In this document: piece by piece, positions 31,540 to 37,844 of the stretch
How the letters are laid out: the number at the start of each line of letters is the position of its first letter
Position numbering within the stretch: position 1 is the first letter of the stretch
Assembly (NCBI RefSeq): GCF_009765735.1
Contig: NZ_LMUW01000222.1
Span: 44,242-82,085, forward strand
DNA: 37,844 bases
DNA from: Xenophilus sp. L33
GTDB taxonomy: Bacteria; Pseudomonadota; Gammaproteobacteria; Burkholderiales; Burkholderiaceae_C
Direction: 5' to 3'
Notes under the pieces: model-generated
What the model was told of the DNA's origin: nothing
The model's database searches: none
Seen by the model: only the letters and a program-made list of their open reading frames with translations
Position numbers and translations under genes: made by a program

Positions 31540-31553
31540 GTATTCGTTAATAC
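31540..31553. promoter_or_regulatory. Inverted repeat GTATT-N4-AATAC after the LysR gene
   Basis: Perfect 5-base arms lie four bases after the LysR stop codon, in the 168-base gap before the sulfatase gene. A second dyad, ATGCG-N6-CGCAT, is at 31629-31644, and TTGACG at 31665-31670 could be a -35, though I see no matching -10. The gap is more AT-rich than its surroundings and probably holds the sulfatase promoter and a regulator site. Confidence 0.3.
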
Positions 31554-31704
31554 ATAGGTAGTCGCAGCGCCTGCGCGACCGTGGCGAACACGCCAATCTC
31601 GCGCCGAGAATTCCTGACGCACACCTGAATGCGCAAATTCGCATGTGAGAATCGACGCGTCTTCTTGACGATGCGAGTCGGACAGTGACCACCGTCAAAC
31701 AGAT

Positions 31705-33972
31705 TTGGCCGTGCACCAGAAAGCGATCAGGACATTGGCCAATTCCGTTTTCCGCCGCACGTCGGCGCTTCCCTTGTGCGCCTTGTCGCTCGCCTTGCTC
31801 AGCAGTTGCGGCGGGTCGTCCGGAAACTCCGGTTTCGCGGTCGGCGGCGGCGGCGGCGCAAGCACGCCGGCACCCACGTCGGCCAAACCCAACATCCTCT
31901 TCGTGATCATGGACGACGTCGGCATCGACCAGATGCAGTCGTTCGGCTATGGCGGCGACACGCCGCCGGCGATGCCCAACATGAACACGGTGGCCAGCGC
32001 CGGCGTGCGCTTTCGCAACACCTGGTCGATGCCCGAGTGCTCGCCCGGGCGGGCCGCGATGTTCGTCGGCCGCTACCCGCTTCGCACCAACACCTATGCG
32101 GCGCTCGGGCCGTACGACCTGGCGAATTCGCAGATCTCGAACAGCGAGATGACCACGCCCAAGCTGCTCAAGCAGGCGAACTACGAAAGCGCGATGTTCG
32201 GCAAGTTCCACCTGGCCGGGCCCGACAACAACGAGGACGGCAGCGACACGCCGGTCCAGCTGGGCTGGGACTACTTCTACGGCTGGATCCGCGGCGGCCC
32301 GGCGTCGATCGACACCACCGCGGGCGGCGTGGCCGCCGTCGGCACCTACGCCTGCGGCTTCGTGCCGGGCGCGGCCGCCGGCGGATCCGATTCGGGCGCC
32401 TGCTACCACGCCGACAGCACCTGCACCCCGCTCACCGCGGTGTCGGCAACGGGCGACTCGCCCGGCAAGCAGTGCCTGACCCAGGGCGGCATCTTCAAGC
32501 CGGGCGGCGCCTGCCAGAGCCAGCTGCCGGCCGGGCTCGACTTCACCAAGGCCAATGCCTACTACGTGTCGCCGCTGGTCATCGCCGATGCCAAGGGCAT
32601 CCAGACGCCGCCCAACACCGACCCGCGCAACCGCGGCTATCGCACCACCATCGAGACGCAGGCGGCTATCGACTGGATCAAGAGCCGCTCCGGCGCGCAG
32701 CCGTGGATGGCCACCGTGAGCTACAGCGCGGCGCACACGCCCTATCAGCAGGCGCCCGGCGCCCTGGTGTCCGGCGTGCCCGGCGACGACCTGAACTGCG
32801 ACACCTTCGAGCCGCAGCGCGTGATCTCGAACCGCATGACCGAAGCGGTGGATTCGGAATTCGGCCGCCTGCTGGTCGACACGGGCCTCGCCACCCGCAA
32901 CACCGACGGCACGCTGGCCTACGACCCCAAGGCGCACAACACGGTGATCGTGATCGTGGGCGACAACGGCTCCTTCGCCAACGCGGTGAAGGAACCCTTC
33001 GACATCGGCCGCGCCAAGTCGACCGCCTACCAGACCGGCGTCTGGGTGCCGCTGATCGTCGCCGGCAACGGGGTCGCCAGCCCCGACCGCGACGTGCAGC
33101 ACATGACCAACATGGTCGACGTCTTCCAGCTCTTCGGCGAGATCGCCGGCATCGACGTGCCGGCCTCGGTGCCTCGCACGATCGACGCCGCGCCGCTGAT
33201 GCCCTACCTCAAGCAGGCCAGCCAGCCCAGCATCCGCTCGGTCAACTTCACGCAGGGCGGCTACAACGTGCAGGCCAACGGCCAGCGCAATGGCGCCTGC
33301 ATCGTCAAGACGGTCATCGCCGGCAAGGAGGTGGCGTCGATCTGCACCCAGAGCGTGTTCGACAAGGGCCCGTGCGAGGACAACGCCGGCGTGTGGTGGG
33401 GCCCGGGCTACAGCGATGCCTCGGTCATCCCCACCAACCATCCCGCCAGCGTCGGCTACCGCAGCTGCTGGGAGGTGAACCAGTCCGAATTCAAGGCCGG
33501 CGTCCCGCTGACGCCGATCGAGCCCGAGATCGCGATCGCCGTGCGCAACGACGACTACAAGCTGGTGCGCAACACCGTGCAGACCTACGACCCGACCAAG
33601 GACACCGGCGGCCCGGTGACCGCGGACGAGTTCTACGCGGTCGACCAGGCGGTGCCGACGCCGAAGCTGGACAAGGCCGGCCTCGACCTGATGCCGAGCA
33701 AGTCGACGTGGTCCGGCCCGATGCTGGCCACCTACGACAAGCTGAGCGCGCAGCTCGACACCATCCTGGCCTCGCAGCCGCCCTGCATCGGCGACGGCAA
33801 CATCGACGGCGAGGTCGACAGCACCGACGTCAGCCTGTGGACCCGCATCAACCGCACCTGGGGCCTGTCGAGCATGTTCGACTTCAACCTCGACGGCAAG
33901 ACCGACTTCGCCGACCTGGCGCTGATCCAGCAGCACGGCGGCAAGTGCAAGCCGTCCAGCGCGATCTACTGA
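31705..33972 (+). CDS. Type I sulfatase lipoprotein with C-terminal dockerin-like repeats
   Basis: This encodes 755 residues from TTG at 31705; GTG at 31711 is an equal alternative and no ribosome site decides. A signal peptide ends in the lipobox LLSSC (Cys35), then a Gly-rich linker. The sulfatase core starts PNILFVIMDDVGID with metal aspartates 70-71; Cys112 in CSPGR matches the CxPxR formylglycine motif; FGKFHLAG, YSAAHTPYQ and VGDNGS are further active-site blocks. About ten cysteines in the insertion at 210-270 and later suggest disulfides. Residues 692-755 hold two EF-hand-like dockerin repeats (D-G-N-I-D-G-E-V-D-S-T-D at 697-708 and D-F-N-L-D-G-K-T-D-F-A-D at 726-737) between two cysteines. 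It hydrolyses a sulfate ester outside the cytoplasm; substrate unknown. The FGE gene follows one base later. Confidence 0.88.
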   Translation: MAVHQKAIRTLANSVFRRTSALPLCALSLALLSSCGGSSGNSGFAVGGGGGASTPAPTSAKPNILFVIMDDVGIDQMQSFGYGGDTPPAMPNMNTVASAGVRFRNTWSMPECSPGRAAMFVGRYPLRTNTYAALGPYDLANSQISNSEMTTPKLLKQANYESAMFGKFHLAGPDNNEDGSDTPVQLGWDYFYGWIRGGPASIDTTAGGVAAVGTYACGFVPGAAAGGSDSGACYHADSTCTPLTAVSATGDSPGKQCLTQGGIFKPGGACQSQLPAGLDFTKANAYYVSPLVIADAKGIQTPPNTDPRNRGYRTTIETQAAIDWIKSRSGAQPWMATVSYSAAHTPYQQAPGALVSGVPGDDLNCDTFEPQRVISNRMTEAVDSEFGRLLVDTGLATRNTDGTLAYDPKAHNTVIVIVGDNGSFANAVKEPFDIGRAKSTAYQTGVWVPLIVAGNGVASPDRDVQHMTNMVDVFQLFGEIAGIDVPASVPRTIDAAPLMPYLKQASQPSIRSVNFTQGGYNVQANGQRNGACIVKTVIAGKEVASICTQSVFDKGPCEDNAGVWWGPGYSDASVIPTNHPASVGYRSCWEVNQSEFKAGVPLTPIEPEIAIAVRNDDYKLVRNTVQTYDPTKDTGGPVTADEFYAVDQAVPTPKLDKAGLDLMPSKSTWSGPMLATYDKLSAQLDTILASQPPCIGDGNIDGEVDSTDVSLWTRINRTWGLSSMFDFNLDGKTDFADLALIQQHGGKCKPSSAIY

Positions 33973-33973
33973 G

Positions 33974-35086
33974 ATGGCGGCGATCAACCGTCGCTCGGTG
34001 CTGACCGCCGCCGCGGGCGCCGCGGGCGTGGCCGTGGTCGGCGGCGGCGCCTTCCTCGGCGTGACCTGGTTCGGCGCGCCGAAGCCGCACCGCGTGGTGC
34101 TGAGCGACGGCATCGACGCGCCGCTCGGCATGGCGCAGGTGCCCGCCGGCCGGTTCCTGATGGGGAGCGACCACAAGCTGGCGCAGGCGAACGAGCGGCC
34201 TACGCACTGGGTTTCGCTGCCCGCCTTCTGGATGGACGTGACCCACGTCACCAACGCGCAGTTCGCGAAGTTCGTGGCCGCCACCGGCTACGTCACGACG
34301 GCCGAGAAGAAGCCGGGCTGGGAGACGCTGCGCGTGCAGCTGCCGCCGGGCACGGCGCGTCCCGACGACGCGCTGCTGGTGCCGGGCGCCATGGTGTTCA
34401 CCGGCACGGCCGGTCCGGTGCGCCTGGACGACTATTCGCAGTGGTGGACCTATGTGCCGGGCGCCGACTGGCGTCATCCGCACGGCCCGCGCAGCGACAT
34501 CGCCGACAAGGCCGACCATCCGGTGGTGCAGGTGAGCCACGAGGACGCCGTCGCCTTCGCCCGCTGGGCGGGCAAGCGGCTGCCGACCGAGGCGCAATGG
34601 GAATACGCCGCGCGCGGCGGCCTCGACCAGGCCACCTATGCCTGGGGCGACCGGCTCGAGAAGGACGGCAGGCCGCAGGCCAACATCTGGGACGTGAAGA
34701 AGCGTCCCTTCCCCGTTGTCAAGCCTGAGACCGGCGGCGCGGCGGACACGACCGCCGCCGGCTCCTTCCCGGCCAACGGCTACGGGCTGTCGGACATGAC
34801 GGGCAATGCATGGCAATGGGTGGCCGACTGGTATCGGGCCGACTATTTCCGCTCGCAGGCAAAGCTGGCCGACGGCGGCACGCTGACCGACCCGCAGGGC
34901 CCGGCCGACTCGTTCGATCCGGCCGACCCGGGCGTGCCGCCCGATGCGCCCAAGAAGGTGATCCGGGGCGGCTCCTTCCTGTGCAACGAGGACTACTGCC
35001 AGTCGTACCGACCGAGTGCGCGCCGGGGCTCCGATCCGTTCAATCCCATGTCGCACCTGGGATTCCGCCTGGTCAGGGACGTCTAG
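33974..35086 (+). CDS. Formylglycine-generating enzyme (SUMF1/FGE type), exported
   Basis: This encodes 370 residues. FGE oxidises the cysteine of the sulfatase CxPxR motif to formylglycine with O2 and Cu(I). The sequence has the FGE-sulfatase fold from VPAGRFLMGSDHKLAQANERPTHWVSLPAFWMDVTHVTNAQFAKFVAATGY through HPVVQVSHEDAVAFARWAGKRLPTEAQWEYAARGG to NGYGLSDMTGNAWQWVADWY and RGGSFLCNEDYCQSYRPSARR. Cys337 and Cys342 of the CNEDYC block correspond to the catalytic pair Cys336/Cys341 of human FGE, so it is a true FGE and not an EgtB-like relative. The N-terminus NRRSVLTAAAGAAGVAVVGGG looks like a twin-arginine signal or membrane anchor. It follows the sulfatase stop by one base; the last four bases overlap the convergent VOC gene. 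Confidence 0.92.
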   Translation: MAAINRRSVLTAAAGAAGVAVVGGGAFLGVTWFGAPKPHRVVLSDGIDAPLGMAQVPAGRFLMGSDHKLAQANERPTHWVSLPAFWMDVTHVTNAQFAKFVAATGYVTTAEKKPGWETLRVQLPPGTARPDDALLVPGAMVFTGTAGPVRLDDYSQWWTYVPGADWRHPHGPRSDIADKADHPVVQVSHEDAVAFARWAGKRLPTEAQWEYAARGGLDQATYAWGDRLEKDGRPQANIWDVKKRPFPVVKPETGGAADTTAAGSFPANGYGLSDMTGNAWQWVADWYRADYFRSQAKLADGGTLTDPQGPADSFDPADPGVPPDAPKKVIRGGSFLCNEDYCQSYRPSARRGSDPFNPMSHLGFRLVRDV

Positions 35087-35964
35087 CGAGGCTGGTGGAT
35101 CTCGGCGACGTAGCCGCCCGGGAACTGCACCATGGCCGACTCGCGGCCCTCGGTGGCGAAGGGCTCGACCAGCACCACGACGCCGGCGCCCCGGGCCTTG
35201 TCCAGCGTCGCGGCCAGGTCGGCGACGTCGTAGCCGGTGGTCTCGCGGCCGTAGGGATAGGGCAGGTGGCCGTCGGTGACCTGCACCGCGAGCTTGCCGA
35301 AGGCCGACTCGATGCGCAGGCGCCGGAAGCTCTCGCCGGGCCGGCCGATCTCGATGCCCGGCGCATGCGGCTCGTCCGACATCAGCTTGCCGTGCGAGAA
35401 GGCCAGGAAGCTCTTCACGAAGGCGCCCACGCGGTCGGGCGAGAGATAGACCCGGTTCTCCGGCACCGTGGCCAGCGCCGGATAGGCCGGCGCGGTCGTG
35501 TGCCAGTAGAGCTGCATGTCGACGCCGCCGGGCCACTGGATCACCACGTCGCGGCCGATCGGGTCGGGAAAGGTCTGCACCAGCACGTCGGCGCCGGCGC
35601 GCCGCGCGGCCGCGACCGCGGCGTCGATGTCCTTGACCAGGTAGCCGGTCCGTTCGGCGCCGAAGGGCCACGGCACCGGCGTCTTGAAGCCGAAGACCGA
35701 CACGCTGCCCGCGGGCGTCAGCACCAGCTGAGACATCGTGCTGCTCGGCGTCGGGGTCACGCTGAAGACGCCTTGCCTGGACGTCGTGCCGCCGAAGGTG
35801 GCGACCAGGCTGGCGACGAAGCGGTCGAAGTCTTCCGGCGCGACATAGACGTGGGCGGTGTCGTATTGTGGCCCGACGCCGAAGCCGGTCTCCGCCTGGG
35901 CGGTGGCGGCGGCGAACGCCAGAACGAAGGCGGCAAGAGCGCACGAGAGCTGACGCATGGGCAT
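35083..35964 (-). CDS. Secreted VOC (glyoxalase/bleomycin-resistance) superfamily protein
   Basis: This encodes 293 residues from the ATG at 35964 (a second ATG two codons later is also possible). A clear signal peptide (LAAFVLAFAAATAQA) precedes two VOC-like halves: YDTAHVYVAPEDFDRFVASLVATFGG, ERTGYLVKDIDAAVAAARRAGADVLV and MQLYWH in the first, NRVYLSPDRVGAFVKSFLAFSHG, TTGYDVADLAATLDKARGAGVVVLVEPF and GGYVAEIHQP in the second. Several His/Glu positions could hold a metal. VOC proteins are usually cytoplasmic; periplasmic ones of unknown function exist. It is convergent with the FGE gene (4-base overlap). Any tie to the sulfatase system is by position only. Confidence 0.82.
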   Translation of the reverse strand: MPMRQLSCALAAFVLAFAAATAQAETGFGVGPQYDTAHVYVAPEDFDRFVASLVATFGGTTSRQGVFSVTPTPSSTMSQLVLTPAGSVSVFGFKTPVPWPFGAERTGYLVKDIDAAVAAARRAGADVLVQTFPDPIGRDVVIQWPGGVDMQLYWHTTAPAYPALATVPENRVYLSPDRVGAFVKSFLAFSHGKLMSDEPHAPGIEIGRPGESFRRLRIESAFGKLAVQVTDGHLPYPYGRETTGYDVADLAATLDKARGAGVVVLVEPFATEGRESAMVQFPGGYVAEIHQPR

Positions 35965-36498
35965 TCCGTGATTCGAATTGTCGAGATGAAAAGTGCAATC
36001 GCATTGTCGATGTGAACCAGGTCACTCCCGAAAGGAGAGAGATGGCACTGTCGATTCACTGTCCGAGACTGCAATTACAAATCTTACAAGTGGACATAGG
36101 CCACTCGACCGTAACAGAGCCGGATGCACTCGCGTCAACGCCGACGTAGATCGCGGTCGGCCTACCGCGCGTGCCCTAGGCCCAGCGGCCTATCGAAGCG
36201 CATGCACCACGAAGGCTTGCTTCGACACCCGTTTTCCCAATGAAAACCGGGCGGTGCACCGCCGCGTGCCGCACATGCACCAAGCCGATCGGCCGACGCA
36301 CCAGCCTCGATCCCGATGGGCTTGCCCTTCGCATTTCGCCGGGATTCTCATCATTGCGAAGTAGCGCTTTTCGGTCATTGGCGTCGATACATCCAGTCAC
36401 GAGACTTCGGTCAGGCAACAGCGAAACCCCTTCGCTCTTGACCTGAAACCCGGACTCGGCCGAACCGAGATGTGTTGGATCAACCCAAAGGAAAAATC
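35965..36498 (+). other. Long non-coding interval rich in inverted repeats
   Basis: The 534 bases between the VOC gene and the Gly-rich secreted protein hold no convincing long gene. At 36210-36263 three hairpins follow one another: CGAAG-N5-CTTCG (36210-36224); CCC-GTTTTC / GAAAAC-C-GGG with one bulge (36228-36251); and the perfect 14-base palindrome GGCGGTGCACCGCC (36250-36263). Further on are ATCCCG/CGGGAT (36310-36345) enclosing GGGC-TT-GCCC, and the alternative pairing CTTCGCA/TGCGAAG (36327-36361). No U-tract follows any of them. The interval may hold a structured leader or a small RNA. It also carries the small open frame listed at 36042. Confidence 0.45.
36042..36149 (+). CDS. Possible small protein, 35 residues
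   Basis: ATG at 36042 is preceded by AAAGGAGAG with AGGAG four bases away, the best ribosome site in this interval. The frame gives 35 residues (MALSIHCPRLQLQILQVDI at the start) and ends in TAG at 36147-36149. No membrane segment, motif or relative is recognised. It may be a translated small protein, a leader peptide or chance. The good ribosome site in otherwise non-coding DNA is the only argument for it. Confidence 0.25.
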   Translation: MALSIHCPRLQLQILQVDIGHSTVTEPDALASTPT

Positions 36499-37185
36499 AT
36501 GAAGACGACTCTCATCGCGAAGAAAAGCATCGTGGGCCTGGCTGTGACGATGCTGGTGGGCATTGCCTCGGCAACGGTCAGCAACACCTCCAGCGCGTTC
36601 ACCGCGTCCGGCGCCGGCGCCTCGACCTCGACCAATTCGAGCGCGGCCAGCATCGGCAACGGCTCGGCACTCAGCGTCAACAGCGCCACCGCCGGTGCCT
36701 TCGCGGGCGGCTCGGCCGGTGCCAGCGGCAACAGCCACAACTCCAGCGCGCATGCCGACGGCCTGGTCGGCACGCAAGGCACGGTCGGCAGCCTGGCCCT
36801 GACCTCCGGCGGCGGCATCGCCGGCGGCAGCGCCAACGCCACGGCCGGTGCGGGCGTGATCTCGGGTGCGTCGAACGTCAACGGCTCCAGCACGCCGACC
36901 AACGCGTCGGCCGGTGGCGCCGCGGGTGCCTACACGAACAACAACGCGGGCACCTTCAGCGTCGGCAACGGCGGCGCGATCGCCGGCGGCACGATGACCA
37001 CGATCTCCGGCTACGGCGCGAATGCATCGGCCCACAACGGTGCCTTCCCGACCGCCAACGCCAACTCCGGGTCGGGCTCCACGAGCACCAACACCGACGG
37101 CCACTTCAGCGTCGGCACCGCCCTCGGCGGCACCGGCGGCCTGAACGTCGGCGGCGCCACTTCGGGTGCATCGGCCGGCAACTGA
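36499..37185 (+). CDS. Secreted Gly/Ser/Ala/Asn-rich low-complexity protein
   Basis: This encodes 228 residues from the ATG at 36499, preceded by AAAGGAAAA; an in-frame ATG at 36472 lacks such a site. A signal peptide (KSIVGLAVTMLVGIASATVS) is followed by about 200 residues built almost only of Gly, Ser, Ala, Asn and Thr, without cysteine or tryptophan. Loose internal repeats can be seen: GGGIAGGSANAT, GGAIAGGTMTT, and twice a FSVG segment (AGTFSVGNGG, DGHFSVGTALGG). The composition suggests an extracellular fibre, matrix or beta-solenoid protein, but I cannot assign it to curli or any other named family. A strong hairpin and a second secreted-protein gene follow on the same strand, so the two are probably co-transcribed. 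Confidence 0.8.
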   Translation: MKTTLIAKKSIVGLAVTMLVGIASATVSNTSSAFTASGAGASTSTNSSAASIGNGSALSVNSATAGAFAGGSAGASGNSHNSSAHADGLVGTQGTVGSLALTSGGGIAGGSANATAGAGVISGASNVNGSSTPTNASAGGAAGAYTNNNAGTFSVGNGGAIAGGTMTTISGYGANASAHNGAFPTANANSGSGSTSTNTDGHFSVGTALGGTGGLNVGGATSGASAGN

Positions 37186-37194
37186 TCGGCGAAA

Positions 37195-37220
37195 CGGGGA
37201 GGGCCGGTCGGTCCTCCCCG
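37195..37220 (+). terminator. Strong hairpin between the two secreted-protein genes (possible partial terminator)
   Basis: CGGGGAGG (37195-37202) pairs perfectly with CCTCCCCG (37213-37220); the inner GCC/GGT extends the stem to eleven pairs, one of them a G-U, around a GGTC tetraloop. It starts ten bases after the stop of the Gly-rich gene. No run of T follows, so complete rho-independent termination is unlikely; lowering read-through or protecting the upstream mRNA 3' end is more plausible. Confidence 0.55.
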
Positions 37221-37249
37221 GGTCGGAACGGGACACAGCGGAGACTCTC

Positions 37250-37844
37250 ATGAAAAGAACAGCACTCGTCGCATTGCTCCTGGTGTCGATGGGCGCGATG
37301 GCGCAGACCAACTCGACCACCGCCTCCGGCACCGCGCTCGGCAACCTGCAGGGCAACAACCAGGGCGTGAACCAGGCCGTCACCTTCGACAGCCCAGCCA
37401 ACGTGACCTCCAACATCAACTACAGCGGCACGCAGACGATCAAGAACGTGCCCTCGGTGAACGGTCCGAACCTCACCACCAGCAACGACACCTGCATGGG
37501 CAGTTCGAGCGCCGGCGCCAACGGCCCCGGCATCGGGCTGAGCTTCGGCACCACCTGGACCGACGAGCAATGCAAGCGCCTCAAGATGAGCCGCGAGCTC
37601 TGGAACAAGGGCATGAAGGCCGCCTCGCTGGCGATGGACTGCATGGACCCGGCCGCGCGCGCCGCGCTCGAGATGACCGGCACCCGCTGCCCGCAGTCGA
37701 TGACGCCGGAAGAACGCGTGTCGGTGTTCGGCCCGGCGCCGCAACAGGTGAGCGTGGCCGCGCCGCCGGCGCCGGCCGCGCCGGTCGCCGTCGCGCCGAT
37801 GGCGCCTGCTGCGCCTTCTGCGCCTGCACCCGCGGCAGTCTCGC
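37250..37844 (+). CDS. Secreted protein with Asn-rich N-terminus and four cysteines, 3' truncated
   Basis: The frame is open from the ATG at 37250 (GGAG eight bases upstream) to the window end, at least 198 residues. A short signal peptide (MKRTALVALLLVSMGAMAQ) is followed by an Asn/Gly/Thr-rich stretch (GNLQGNNQGVNQAVTFDS, NINYSGTQTIKNVPSVNGP), then a compact part with four cysteines (SNDTCMGSSSAG, TWTDEQCKRLKMSRELW, LAMDCMDPAARAAL, TGTRCPQSMTPEE), and a Pro/Ala-rich tail that leaves the window. I recognise no named domain. The TWTDEQC...LAMDC...TRCP layout looks like a conserved small disulfide module. Its place after the Gly-rich protein suggests a shared surface structure; the tail may be a linker to a further domain. 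Confidence 0.75.
   Translation, partial: MKRTALVALLLVSMGAMAQTNSTTASGTALGNLQGNNQGVNQAVTFDSPANVTSNINYSGTQTIKNVPSVNGPNLTTSNDTCMGSSSAGANGPGIGLSFGTTWTDEQCKRLKMSRELWNKGMKAASLAMDCMDPAARAALEMTGTRCPQSMTPEERVSVFGPAPQQVSVAAPPAPAAPVAVAPMAPAAPSAPAPAAVS

Noticed and set aside
30610..34284. Open frame of about 1220 codons antisense to the LysR and sulfatase genes
   Set aside because: It is a GC-driven shadow; it crosses two unrelated plus-strand genes and their intergenic gap and shows no motif.
33974..35086. Reading the FGE-fold protein as EgtB or a kinase-type SUMF domain protein
   Set aside because: The CNEDYC block conserves both FGE catalytic cysteines, no DinB domain is present, and the gene follows a CxPxR sulfatase by one base.
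1..37844. CRISPR arrays, tRNA/rRNA genes, insertion sequences, integrases or prophage genes
   Set aside because: No regularly spaced direct repeats, tRNA-like cloverleafs, transposase or integrase motifs were seen on either strand.

Overview
The window looks like chromosomal DNA of a high-GC betaproteobacterium, most likely in the family Comamonadaceae and close to Variovorax. This rests on the very high GC content, the tightly packed operons with ATGA/GTGA overlaps, and the gene types present (MmgE/PrpD, AtuA, TauD and FCD-GntR catabolic genes, an archaic chaperone-usher operon, a ROK-controlled xylose-type ABC importer). The genus is an inference. I see no rRNA, tRNA, insertion sequence, phage gene or CRISPR array.

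Layout. 1-1355: the 3' end of a patatin-like phospholipase and a small convergent lipoprotein. 1443-5744 (minus): a minimal chaperone-usher operon (subunit, chaperone, usher, second spore-coat-U subunit). 6003-7576 (plus): acylphosphatase, then both subunits of a LigAB-type extradiol ring-cleavage dioxygenase behind an FNR/ANR-like box. 7559-13324 (minus): gntR, MFS transporter, SDR, DUF2946 protein and TonB-dependent receptor, transcribed in that order. 13453-20051 (plus, divergent from gntR): Fe(II)/2-oxoglutarate dioxygenase, MmgE/PrpD, AtuA, DUF4387, alpha/beta hydrolase and a second MmgE/PrpD. 20119-23685: a 1188-residue cyclase/ATPase/LuxR regulator. 23695-25451 (minus): a BBE-type flavoprotein and a DUF4242 protein. 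25644-30025 (plus): xylose-type substrate-binding protein, permease, single-domain ATPase and ROK repressor, with a recognisable XylR-type operator. 30056-31536: a lone receiver-domain protein divergent from a LysR regulator. 31705-35964: a lipoprotein sulfatase with a C-terminal dockerin-like calcium module, an exported formylglycine-generating enzyme and a convergent secreted VOC protein. 35965-36498: a long non-coding stretch rich in inverted repeats. 36499-37844: a Gly/Ser/Ala/Asn-rich secreted protein and a second secreted protein cut by the window end.

How the genes may work together. The strongest candidate for an undescribed system is the divergent GntR locus. One 24-bp palindrome lies between gntR and the dioxygenase gene, and each outer arm is also the -35 hexamer of one of the two divergent promoters. 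This would let one ligand switch uptake (MFS, perhaps the TonB receptor) and breakdown (hydroxylase, two MmgE/PrpD proteins, AtuA/DUF4387, hydrolase) together. The substrate cannot be read from sequence; an organic acid or terpenoid-like acid fits the families. A second candidate is the sulfatase/FGE pair: both proteins carry export signals, so the sulfatase cysteine may be converted to formylglycine outside the cytoplasm. All functional calls come from reading motifs by eye, and no database search was run.
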